Origin: a bacterium
GTDB taxonomy: Bacteria > Zixibacteria > MSB-5A5 > CAIYYT01
Length of the DNA stretch: 64,000 nucleotides
Assembly: GCA_016708315.1 (NCBI GenBank)
Contig: JADJGC010000003.1
Location: forward strand, 424,034 to 488,033
Direction: 5' to 3'
The notes below the pieces were generated by a model that saw only the letters and a program-made list of their open reading frames with translations, made no database searches and was not told the origin of the DNA. This document shows positions 16,767 to 24,912 of the stretch, one piece after another. The first letter of the stretch is position 1; the number at the start of each line of letters is the position of its first letter. The position numbers were made by a program, and so were the translations under genes.

Positions 16767-18650
16767 GTGAGCGCTCGAATCCCGACTTTCGTTACTCTCC
16801 TGATTGTACTTTCGTTTGCAGTTCAAGCAGCCGCTATCGATCTGTCTCAGATGAATCGTACCGAACAAATGCAAGCGTTACTGAGTGCCTATAATGAAAA
16901 AACCGAAGTCGCAGCAACTGCATTGGGAGATGAAGGAGTTCCGGGAACCGGGATAATACAAAAGTGCGGTTTGCCGCTTGCCTTGCAGATTAGAGCATTG
17001 GAAAACCAGTATGGCACGATAGCCGGTTTCGAAGACGTGATGGCGCGACCCGCAAATCTCCCGCTTAACTTCGATTCGCCGGGTGGTCACTTTAAAATAC
17101 ACTATACCATGACACCCGGAAGCCGTGACACTGTTCATACCCGCTACGGTGACAATAACAGCAACGGCGTTCCTGACTATATCGATATTGTTGCGCGAAT
17201 CGCCGATTCCTGCTGGGAACATCACATTAATCAACTTGGATTCATTGAGCCAATTGATGATGGCACGGCTGGTGGCGACGCACGGTATGATGTTTATGTT
17301 ATGAACCTCGACAGTCGCATCTATGGCAGCACGGTACCTGATGAAGAGATTGTAGTTGGTGGAAGCTATAAAGCTACTTCTTGGATGGAACTAGATACCA
17401 AATATGAAGATTACCAGGGATACTCGGATCGTCCGATAGCGGCACTTCAGGTCACCGTCGCCCATGAGTTTCTGCACGCGATACATCTGACTTACGACAG
17501 CAGGGAAGTGTGTACGGCGCCAAGTTGTACTCCATCCAATTATAATCCATACTGGCTGGAGATGTCGGCTGTGTGGATGGAAGAAGAAATGTATGATGGC
17601 GTAAACGACTACTACAATTACCTCGGGTACTATCTGCCGACTGTGCATAAAGCTCCTTACTACATCAGCGATGACGGACTGAGCATCTATGGTGCGGCCC
17701 TCTTTCCGATTTTTCTTGCTGAGAAGTACGGCAAGGAGGTCAATCGGATCGCCTGGGAGTACTGCGGTGCGACAACCGGCGAGAACTTCTTTTCCGGGGC
17801 GATTCAAAGCGCGCTTGCTGATCATACCGGTGGTACTGTCAACTTGGAGCAGGCATGGACCGAATACTCGCGTTGGTTATTCTTTACCGGGACACGGGCT
17901 CGGACAGGACGTTACTTCCCGGAAGCAGCCAGCTATGGTATGGTACCAGACGAATTTTCAAACCCGACGAGAGCATACATCCGCTATTACTCGGAATATC
18001 CAGTAACGACTGCTGAAAGTGGAGACAATCAATTTCTACCGTCAGAGTTGGGCATTAACTTCTTGGTTTTTCGAACCGGTTCCTTGGCAAGCGGATTTGT
18101 TCTGGATTTCACCGGTGTAGTTAGCACCAATCCCTCAACAGAATGGCGGAAATCGGTGATCGCTTACGATCGTTTCAATGCAAACGGTCTCTTTCGAGTG
18201 TCAGATATTGTCTATCCACTGAACACACAAGTTCAAGTCGAAGACTTAGACGCTATCACTGATGTACTAGTCATCCCGACAATCGTTAATACCGATCTCA
18301 GGCGTCTGTCAAATTCATATCGGTTCAGCGTGGCTGACACGTCGGTGCAAATCAGTGAGAACAAAGTGTTGTTTGCAAATACCAAGTTGATTGCTTCAGA
18401 TGCCGTCGATCGCCCATTGACGGTGATTTTTGATGTCGTTCAGACTTCCGATGTTGACATTAGTGTCTATACAGTTGCCGGCGAGCGGGTCTACAAATCG
18501 GAGCGCCTGACCGTTAATCCTGGTGATCCGTACTCGTTCACTTGGAATGCAAAGAATGGAAGTGACGAATTAGTTGCTTCAGGTATCTACGTAGTGCAGG
18601 CACGGATTGGCGATGAAATCCGGCATCAGAAGATCTTAGTGGTCAGGTGA
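16767..18650 (+). CDS. Secreted metalloprotease (MXAN_6640-like) with FlgD/T9SS-like C-terminal module
   Basis: A 627-residue secreted protein starting at GTG 16767, 5 nt after AAAGGAG, which gives a clean signal peptide (MSARIPTFVTLLIVLSFAVQAAA). The frame is open further back to 16731, overlapping the PHP gene, but lacks a site. The zincin motif HEFLHAIH is at residues 233-240, with EMSAVWMEEEMYD downstream as a likely third-ligand Glu region. This layout matches MXAN_6640 family putative metalloproteases. The last 85 residues (SDVDISVYTVAGERVYKSE...GIYVVQARIG) resemble FlgD Ig-like or type IX sorting domains, so surface delivery is plausible. The stop overlaps the next start (GTGA). Confidence 0.85.
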   Translation: MSARIPTFVTLLIVLSFAVQAAAIDLSQMNRTEQMQALLSAYNEKTEVAATALGDEGVPGTGIIQKCGLPLALQIRALENQYGTIAGFEDVMARPANLPLNFDSPGGHFKIHYTMTPGSRDTVHTRYGDNNSNGVPDYIDIVARIADSCWEHHINQLGFIEPIDDGTAGGDARYDVYVMNLDSRIYGSTVPDEEIVVGGSYKATSWMELDTKYEDYQGYSDRPIAALQVTVAHEFLHAIHLTYDSREVCTAPSCTPSNYNPYWLEMSAVWMEEEMYDGVNDYYNYLGYYLPTVHKAPYYISDDGLSIYGAALFPIFLAEKYGKEVNRIAWEYCGATTGENFFSGAIQSALADHTGGTVNLEQAWTEYSRWLFFTGTRARTGRYFPEAASYGMVPDEFSNPTRAYIRYYSEYPVTTAESGDNQFLPSELGINFLVFRTGSLASGFVLDFTGVVSTNPSTEWRKSVIAYDRFNANGLFRVSDIVYPLNTQVQVEDLDAITDVLVIPTIVNTDLRRLSNSYRFSVADTSVQISENKVLFANTKLIASDAVDRPLTVIFDVVQTSDVDISVYTVAGERVYKSERLTVNPGDPYSFTWNAKNGSDELVASGIYVVQARIGDEIRHQKILVVR

Positions 18651-19171
18651 CAACCAGGACAGTCGCTGGCATCGGGATTTTTACGGCTCTGGCATATGCC
18701 GGCTCATTCGTCCTGATGGTAATTCCCAATGCGACTCTCTCCATCCTAATAGTGTTCTTTGCCGGATACTGCATCGGCAGGCTTGGCGGATTCGTGACTG
18801 GCGTAGTGTCGTCGGCACTCATTTCTCTTTTTAATCCATACGGAATGGTCATCTTGCCACTGCTATTGGCGCAGCTGTCTGGCTATTCTCTCGTCGGCCT
18901 ACTCGGCGGGGCATTTGCGCAAAGGCTGGAGCCGCGAACCTCACTCGTCTATGTCGCCGTGCTTGGATCCTTAGGCGTGACTACTGCGCTTCTGTACCAC
19001 GTTCCTGTTTCGATTGTAGATGCGTGGCTGTTCGGGCCGTTTCGAGAAAGGCTAATTGTCTCGCTTTCCTTTGTGATGGTGACCGTACTATCCAATTTGG
19101 TCTTCTTTGTGGTGTTCTTCCCAATTCTTGCAAAACTCCAAAAAGTCGTTAACTTTTCCAATGGCCGGTAG
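18647..19171 (+). CDS. ECF-type transporter S-component, substrate unknown
   Basis: A 174-residue integral membrane protein with about six hydrophobic segments. The pattern 'GRLGGFVTGVVSSALISLFNPYG' after helix 3 is typical of energy-coupling-factor substrate-binding subunits (BioY/ThiT-like superfamily). Such S-components capture vitamins or metals and work with a shared EcfA-A'-T module; no such module is in the window. The GTG start shares GTGA with the stop of the protease gene. The next gene is an outer-membrane barrel, suggesting a two-membrane uptake route for one small molecule. The substrate is unknown. Alternative: DUF6580-type membrane proteins. Confidence 0.75.
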   Translation: MTTRTVAGIGIFTALAYAGSFVLMVIPNATLSILIVFFAGYCIGRLGGFVTGVVSSALISLFNPYGMVILPLLLAQLSGYSLVGLLGGAFAQRLEPRTSLVYVAVLGSLGVTTALLYHVPVSIVDAWLFGPFRERLIVSLSFVMVTVLSNLVFFVVFFPILAKLQKVVNFSNGR

Positions 19172-19219
19172 CTCATCAGTGTCAATTGCGCCGATTGAGA
19201 AGGGCAGTCTGGAGTTGAA

Positions 19220-21145
19220 TTGTATCGCATTGTTGGCATAATCGTAGCGCTTCTTGTTGGTGGTTACTCCGCTGCCAGAGCTCAGGAGTCTGAGAATGAC
19301 AGCACGAAAGCTGTGCAAGCGCCCGATTCGCTGCACGAGTCTGATCAGTCGCCTGCACTAGATGACAGTCTGCCGAAGATCACCAGACCTCGATTCATAA
19401 GCGTCAGTGACAGCTTAATTAAACTTCTATTCGGAAGATTTGATGGCCAGCAGGGATTTCCGGATCGTCCGCAATCATCCACCACTTGGCAATCGGAGCC
19501 GGCGCTCTATCGGCTTGCCGTGGGTATGTGGGGGGATATGGAGACACTCTATCCACTCGGGTTGACGCCAAGTCATCTCTCACGCTCGGACAATCTAGTT
19601 GGCGAACAGAGTTTTGCGAACCCGGTTCCACTGCCGTACTCGGAAGAATGGGTTCGGGTCGAACCTTCACAACGATTCTATCTCTTGACACCAACTCTTA
19701 GCGGACTGGTTCTTCCACTAGGGCGGAGCACAAGTATGTATCAACAATCCGATCTCGTGGAGTTTGATACTGCGACAAGTAGCGTCTATGTTAATCGCGG
19801 ACGCGGTGGATTTGCTAATACGACTTTTGAGTTTGCCAGCAATTTCGGCAGTTTCGGCAGTATTCGCGCCGATGGTACCTTTCAGAAAAACGACGGTCTC
19901 TATTCCGGAGCGGATTCAAAACTAAGCAGAATGCGTTTGACAGTTGAACCGCGATTGAGCGACAATTTGTTGGGAAGAGCACACTATTCGTTCAATCGAT
20001 TACGCGGAAGCAAAGTATATTTTCCGACAGATTTTCAGTTTGATGGCAATGTGACCGACAATTTCGCGACGCTCTCTACATCGCTTACGTATCTGAGATC
20101 GGAAGATTCGCAATTTGATCTGCGCCTTAGCTATCGAAATGACGACCAGCGATTTGACGATGCTGGGGTCAAAGCAGAACAGCGGTTTCGCGTAGTCGAG
20201 TCTCAGCTTGAGTTTCAGCGTCGGCATTTGAAGAATACGACCTCAGTTGCAGTGACTTCGCGATATCTAAACTATCAAAGTCAAGGAATGGGTACTTCGA
20301 GTATCTACTTCGATGCCGGATTGCGTCGCTTAGGTGCAATATCCGAGCGAGCAAGCTACTTTGCATCAGCCTCCTTGGTTGGTTCCGACAAGCTCAGCCC
20401 GGCTCCAAATGTGATGGCCTCATCATCATTTCAAGCGTCCACTAATACTACCTTGTCCGTCATCGGCGGTTGGCGAAGCATTCAACCGCAACCTGAGATG
20501 TTGTTCATGGAGCCGGTGCATGCTGTGCTTGCCGACACGGTTGTGACGTATTCGATATCTTCCGATCCTGACTTAGGCGTTGGCTCAGCGGCTAGTTTGG
20601 AGATGGTGCTCAATTACAGTAGACCGAGATTGAGCATGCAGGTAGTCGGAGGCGCAATAAACATGATGAATGTCTCGGAGTGGCAGTTTAGCGAAGACTC
20701 GCTGGAATATGGAAGATATAGCGCCGTTGAGGTTGACAAGAATGTCTTTTATGGCACGCTGAAGGTGCATGCAGAGCCCTTCACTCGGGTAACCGCCAAC
20801 GCTTCTTACGGACTAAGGCATGTCAGTAGCGGTGGCAATGAGATCACCTCGGGTCCAATTCACACCGCGAACGGATCGGCTTGGTATCGATTTCCTATCA
20901 ACCGTTTCAGATTGTGGTTAAATGTCGGGGCTGGCGCAACATTCCGCTCTGCTGCTAATCGTTATCTTGCCGGAGGCGTTGAAGATGGTGTGATCTTGAC
21001 CGAAACGTACTTCAGTTTTGATCTCAAGCGTTTTCATTTCTATTTCAATTACCAGAACCTCCTTGATGTGGAGTATACGCTAAACAACATACAACAACCA
21101 GGTCGATCCGTCTGGTGGGGATTCAAATGGAATTTTGTGGATTAG
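19220..21145 (+). CDS. Outer-membrane beta-barrel resembling a TonB-dependent receptor without plug
   Basis: A 641-residue protein with a signal peptide (MYRIVGIIVALLVGGYSAARA), a Ser/Asp-rich linker, then alternating amphipathic beta strands to the C-terminus, which ends 'YFNYQNLLDVEYTLNN..PGRSVWWGFKWNF'. This ending closely resembles TonB-dependent receptors, whose last strand ends with an aromatic. The N-terminal region (residues about 30-170) shows no TonB box or plug motif. TTG 19220 follows GGAG at 5-nt spacing. It sits between an ECF S-component and an HD protein and is probably in the same transcript. Role as a substrate channel for the S-component is inference. Confidence 0.75.
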   Translation: MYRIVGIIVALLVGGYSAARAQESENDSTKAVQAPDSLHESDQSPALDDSLPKITRPRFISVSDSLIKLLFGRFDGQQGFPDRPQSSTTWQSEPALYRLAVGMWGDMETLYPLGLTPSHLSRSDNLVGEQSFANPVPLPYSEEWVRVEPSQRFYLLTPTLSGLVLPLGRSTSMYQQSDLVEFDTATSSVYVNRGRGGFANTTFEFASNFGSFGSIRADGTFQKNDGLYSGADSKLSRMRLTVEPRLSDNLLGRAHYSFNRLRGSKVYFPTDFQFDGNVTDNFATLSTSLTYLRSEDSQFDLRLSYRNDDQRFDDAGVKAEQRFRVVESQLEFQRRHLKNTTSVAVTSRYLNYQSQGMGTSSIYFDAGLRRLGAISERASYFASASLVGSDKLSPAPNVMASSSFQASTNTTLSVIGGWRSIQPQPEMLFMEPVHAVLADTVVTYSISSDPDLGVGSAASLEMVLNYSRPRLSMQVVGGAINMMNVSEWQFSEDSLEYGRYSAVEVDKNVFYGTLKVHAEPFTRVTANASYGLRHVSSGGNEITSGPIHTANGSAWYRFPINRFRLWLNVGAGATFRSAANRYLAGGVEDGVILTETYFSFDLKRFHFYFNYQNLLDVEYTLNNIQQPGRSVWWGFKWNFVD

Positions 21146-21154
21146 TGCAGTTTC

Positions 21155-21703
21155 ATGAATCGGAGTGATGCATATCAGCTTGTCGTTGAGAAAATTGGCG
21201 AAGGCAATTTACTAAAGCACATAATCAGCGTTGAAGCTTTGATGCGCCGGTTAGCAGAGCACTTTGGCGAAGATGTTGACCGCTGGGGATTGGTTGGATT
21301 GCTCCATGATCTGGATTATGCTGAAACAGCGAACGCTCCTGAGCGACACACTTTTGTCACGAGTGATTGGCTCAGCACTTATCCCGAAATCGATGATGCA
21401 ATGAAGTACGCTATCCACTGCCATGCCGACCACAAGCCGTGCGTCTCGCGAATGGATTGGGCGCTCTATGCCGCCGATCCGACAACCGGCCTACTGACGG
21501 CGTCAGCGCTGATGCATCCGACCCGGAAAATCGCTGAAGTGCAAGTCTCGTCGGTCATGAAACGGTTCAAGGACAAACGATTCGCTGCCGGGGCGCGACG
21601 CGAAGCAATTTCGAAGTGCTCCGAGTTGGGATTATCCTTGGAAGAATTCCTTGGACTCTCGCTTGATGGTATGCGCCGGATTTCATCTGAATTGGGATTG
21701 TAG
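21155..21703 (+). CDS. HD-domain phosphohydrolase
   Basis: A 182-residue protein with the HD metal motif in VGLLHDLDYAE (about residues 46-56), an upstream H (LLKHIISVEAL) and downstream IHCHAD. The fold is that of small HD-superfamily hydrolases acting on nucleotides or similar phosphates. The start lies 9 nt after the barrel gene stop with no strong ribosome site, indicating coupling. Substrate unknown. Confidence 0.85.
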   Translation: MNRSDAYQLVVEKIGEGNLLKHIISVEALMRRLAEHFGEDVDRWGLVGLLHDLDYAETANAPERHTFVTSDWLSTYPEIDDAMKYAIHCHADHKPCVSRMDWALYAADPTTGLLTASALMHPTRKIAEVQVSSVMKRFKDKRFAAGARREAISKCSELGLSLEEFLGLSLDGMRRISSELGL

Positions 21704-21723
21704 GAAAGGGAAGTGGTAGCAGA

Positions 21724-23088
21724 GTGTCGATAAGCGGAGAATACTCACGTCTCAAAGCCCAAATCGGCTGGGTGATGTATGACTTCGCCAACACGATTTT
21801 CTCAATGAACATCGTAACCTATTTCTTTTCACCTTGGATCATCGAAGACCTCAAGACTAAGGATATCTACTTTTCTCTCAGCTATTCGGCATCGATGCTT
21901 TTAGTCGCTGTGACATTGCCTGCATTGGGGAGAAAAGCCGACCTCGGGGGATCGCGACTTCAGAATCTGCGAACATTCACTTTTCTCTGCGTGGCAGCAA
22001 CAGTCTTGCTTTCTCTGTTTGCCCTTCTCAATCTATCGCCGTTGGTCACAGTCGTTGTGGCACTGATATGCTTCGCTGCAGCCAACTACTTCTATGAAGG
22101 CGGGTTGACATTTTACAATGCACTGATATCGGATGTGTCAACCCCGTCGACTGTAGGCAAGATCTCCGGTATAGGGACAGGGATCGGCTATGCCGGCTCA
22201 ATCACGGGACTTCTAATCGTCTTTCCGCTCGTCGGGATGAACCTGATTGAGGGTCTCTCGGGACGAGTGTATACATTCCTGCCCACGGCGCTACTATTCT
22301 TGATATTCGCGTTGCCATGCCTTTACTGGGTCAGAGAGCAGCCCCGCGCCAATGTAAGTGCCGTCAAAAAGGAGTCTTTTGTCGAGAGCCTGAAGCGCGC
22401 AGTAAGAGATACACGGCAGTACCCGGGATTGGTCCGTTATATGATTGGCAACTTCCTGGTGATCGACGCAGTCAATACCGTCATCATCTTCATGGGAGTG
22501 TACTCCAGCACGGTAGTTGGCTTTGAGGAAGACGACAAACTCATCCTCTTCATTACTTCCACTTCATTTGCGCTTGTTGGCTCTATTCTCTATGGCTACC
22601 TCACGGACAAGATTAGGTCAAAACCGGCAATGTTGATTTCAGTGTTTGGCTGGATAATCTCTCTCGCTGCTGCCACTATCGCCTCGGAGAAAGTGCATTT
22701 TTACATAATTGGGGCCTTCTTCGGCGTATTCCTCGGAGCCGTTTGGACGGCGAGTCGACCACTCTTGAATAGTCTCGTTCCTGAAGAGAAGCTGGGACAG
22801 TTCTACGGTGTTTATTCGCTCTGTTCGAAAGCGGCGGCGACGCTTGGCCCTCTCATTTGGGGTGTTGTCGCCCTGCTTGGCGAGCAACACAAACCACTGG
22901 GAAAGTTTGCCATTGAGACACTCAATCGGGTAGGAATAGTCCTCTCAGAGGGTGCCGCTTCGAGTATCCATTATAGATTGGCGCTTGCAGCACAGATCGT
23001 CGCCCTCGTGGGTGGATTTATTGTTCTTCTAAAAGTACCGAACCGAAAGCAGTACCAGGAAGACCAACAACGCAGCTCATTGCCATAA
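21724..23088 (+). CDS. MFS transporter, UMF1/Atg22-like
   Basis: A 454-residue inner-membrane protein with about 12 hydrophobic helices. The N-terminal 'GWVMYDFANTIFSMNIVTYFFSPWI' is the signature of the UMF1 (Atg22-related) major-facilitator subfamily, some members of which export amino acids. A cytoplasmic loop near residues 205-230 separates the two halves. The GTG start at 21724 follows the HD gene by 20 nt. Substrate unknown. Confidence 0.87.
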   Translation: MSISGEYSRLKAQIGWVMYDFANTIFSMNIVTYFFSPWIIEDLKTKDIYFSLSYSASMLLVAVTLPALGRKADLGGSRLQNLRTFTFLCVAATVLLSLFALLNLSPLVTVVVALICFAAANYFYEGGLTFYNALISDVSTPSTVGKISGIGTGIGYAGSITGLLIVFPLVGMNLIEGLSGRVYTFLPTALLFLIFALPCLYWVREQPRANVSAVKKESFVESLKRAVRDTRQYPGLVRYMIGNFLVIDAVNTVIIFMGVYSSTVVGFEEDDKLILFITSTSFALVGSILYGYLTDKIRSKPAMLISVFGWIISLAAATIASEKVHFYIIGAFFGVFLGAVWTASRPLLNSLVPEEKLGQFYGVYSLCSKAAATLGPLIWGVVALLGEQHKPLGKFAIETLNRVGIVLSEGAASSIHYRLALAAQIVALVGGFIVLLKVPNRKQYQEDQQRSSLP

Positions 23089-23130
23089 AACCCTACACAG
23101 CAGCGCATTAGGGCTGTTCAAAGTTCGCGA

Positions 23131-23158
23131 TTGCCATTTCGGCAATTCCTGCTATATT
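23131..23158 (+). promoter_or_regulatory. Sigma70-like promoter for the M23-dockerin gene
   Basis: TTGCCA (23131-23136) and TATATT (23153-23158) with a 16-bp spacer. The spacer start also holds a small inverted repeat ATTGCC/GGCAAT (23130-23146). Transcription would start near 23165, before the GGAGG at 23183. It suggests the M23 gene can be expressed apart from the upstream run. Confidence 0.55.
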
Positions 23159-23191
23159 GCATTAACAACCTCGCTCTTAGACGGAGGCGTT

Positions 23192-24634
23192 CTGCTTAGG
23201 ATTCTGCTTTTCTGTGTCTTCCTTTCGATGTCCTCATCCGCTCTTGCGGTTATTCCGTGGCCAATGGAGCCGTTCGATTCATCTCATGCATTAGGGAATT
23301 CGTACGGCGAATATCAGGATTACGGTGGCACTCCGTACATGCATCCCGGAATCGATATCCTGCATCCGGCATTTACACCCGTATATGCAGTCAAGTCTGG
23401 CTGGGTGAAGGCAGTTCTAACAACGGCAGCTGAGCTTCATTGGAGGGTTGCAGTCGGAGATAGCGCCGGACCAGACAGTTGCGATGGCTGGCTTTACGCA
23501 CACCTTGACGAGCAAAGTATTACTGTAAGCGTTGGCGATTATGTGGATAGTGGGCAACAACTTGGAGTTCTTGTGACATGGCCTACCTCCAACTTCCACC
23601 ACCTTCATTTTGTGAAGATTAGAAACGCAGGTCTTACCTGGGCTTCCAATTGGTTGTTTGTAGGTAATCCGCTTGATGAACTTGTGAATATTGATGATTT
23701 CGTATCACCTTACTTTCTGAACATCAGTACCGGGGCGAAATTGCGGTTTTGCCGCGACAACACAGACGTGTTCTTTAACGCAGCATCGCCACTTGACGGC
23801 GATGTTGACATCATTGCCAAAGCGCACGATCGGATTGGCCATCCAACGTGGGTTGTAACGCCAAACGAGATGAGCTACCAGATCTATTCGGATTCGGTCA
23901 GCCTCGGTCCCTTTACGTCCTTCGTGTTCACCGGCGATCTCCTTTGGGACCAATCTTATCACACGCTGTACAAGAACACGGCGCCCTGCAACTCCGAGGG
24001 CGATTACGTCCAGCGGCAGTTTTATGAGATAATTACCAACCACGATGATGATGTGACAATTGAGCCAACTGACGTAAGCGGCAAGTGGGCAACGGGTTTG
24101 GTTCCAAACGACACCTACACGGTCAAGGTCTGGGCAAAGGACCGTTACGGCAATCTCGCTACTGACAGCATGACCGTTTCGACTGCCAACTTTTACACCA
24201 TTTCTGGACATGTCAGAACAAGTGACGGTAATCCCTTTAGCGAAGATTTCGTTGTTGAGATCCCGATTTCGTCGATCAACATGGGATTGGTTGATTCTTC
24301 ATTTTCGTTTATTGCGCAGCCAGCTGGGAGATATCAGGTCAAGGTAACTCGACCGCGCTACCAACAGTACTCGGCGATAACGGATGTCTTCGGTAATCTC
24401 AATATGAACGTCGTTCTTGACCCCGTACCTTACACAAATGGCGATGTCGATTTCAGTGGAAGTGTCACAATTTCTGATGTGGTATTCCTAATCAGCTTCA
24501 TCTTCTCAGGCGGGCCATATCCAAATCCCTGGGCAACAGGCGTGCATATTGACTCCAATTCAGCGGTCACTGTCTCGGATGTTGTCTATCTGATTAACTA
24601 CATATTTGCCGGCGGACCGCCGCCCGGCCAATAG
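23192..24634 (+). CDS. Secreted M23-like peptidase domain protein with dockerin-like C-terminus (non-AUG start)
   Basis: About 480 residues. Residues about 45-160 are a LytM/M23-like domain with HPGID and HLHF, the two zinc-binding motifs, suggesting a peptidoglycan or extracellular peptide hydrolase. Next come Ig-like regions ('GHVRTSDGNPF' is a carboxypeptidase-regulatory-like domain). The C-terminal 65 residues hold two dockerin-like calcium loops (NGDVDFSGSVTISDVV and IDSNSAVTVSDVVYL). The first ATG (23228) would cut the signal peptide in half. The frame continues upstream into LLRILLFCVFLSMSSSALA, and GGAGG (23183-23187) is 4 nt before CTG 23192. No ATG, GTG or TTG is available in frame, so CTG is the best start. 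Confidence 0.75.
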   Translation: MLRILLFCVFLSMSSSALAVIPWPMEPFDSSHALGNSYGEYQDYGGTPYMHPGIDILHPAFTPVYAVKSGWVKAVLTTAAELHWRVAVGDSAGPDSCDGWLYAHLDEQSITVSVGDYVDSGQQLGVLVTWPTSNFHHLHFVKIRNAGLTWASNWLFVGNPLDELVNIDDFVSPYFLNISTGAKLRFCRDNTDVFFNAASPLDGDVDIIAKAHDRIGHPTWVVTPNEMSYQIYSDSVSLGPFTSFVFTGDLLWDQSYHTLYKNTAPCNSEGDYVQRQFYEIITNHDDDVTIEPTDVSGKWATGLVPNDTYTVKVWAKDRYGNLATDSMTVSTANFYTISGHVRTSDGNPFSEDFVVEIPISSINMGLVDSSFSFIAQPAGRYQVKVTRPRYQQYSAITDVFGNLNMNVVLDPVPYTNGDVDFSGSVTISDVVFLISFIFSGGPYPNPWATGVHIDSNSAVTVSDVVYLINYIFAGGPPPGQ

Positions 24635-24669
24635 ATTTCTCAAAAAAACTTAAAATTGTTGAAAATGTA

Positions 24670-24686
24670 CTGACAGGAGCTGTCAG
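24670..24686. promoter_or_regulatory. Inverted repeat upstream of a short transcript
   Basis: CTGACA-GGAGC-TGTCAG, a 6-bp perfect palindrome just upstream of a possible -10 TATACT (24697-24702). Could be an operator for the short transcription unit that ends at 24796. No family of regulator can be named. Confidence 0.35.
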
Positions 24687-24696
24687 TGGTAGGTGC

Positions 24697-24796
24697 TATA
24701 CTTCCTGCAAAAGGAGGCGAAGAACACCTGCCGTCAGGCTAGTGTCTCTTTGTTCTCGGGGAGTTCGGGGTCCAAGCCGGACTCCCCACACTTTTT
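24697..24796 (+). ncRNA. Possible small RNA ending in a strong terminator
   Basis: The gap between the M23 gene and the triple-repeat gene holds a possible -10 (TATACT, 24697) and an 11-bp near-perfect stem GGGGAGTTCGG/CCGGACTCCCC (24758-24787, one G-T pair) followed by ACAC and five T. Between them there is no start codon with a ribosome site, although a GGAGG occurs at 24713. A transcript of about 85 nt is possible. The hairpin may instead simply end the upstream M23 mRNA. No known RNA family was recognised. Confidence 0.35.
24758..24796 (+). terminator. Rho-independent terminator
   Basis: 11-bp stem with an 8-nt loop and a T5 tail (24792-24796). Ends either the M23-dockerin transcript or a short RNA. 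Confidence 0.75.
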
Positions 24797-24912
24797 GTGG
24801 GAAATCCCCGCCCAGGTCTGCAACCGCAAAAAACACACAAAGTTGCGCAACCTTTCGTTATGAATCTCGTAATTCCCCATCAGATGATGATTGAACCAAT
24901 TTAGGAGGAGCG

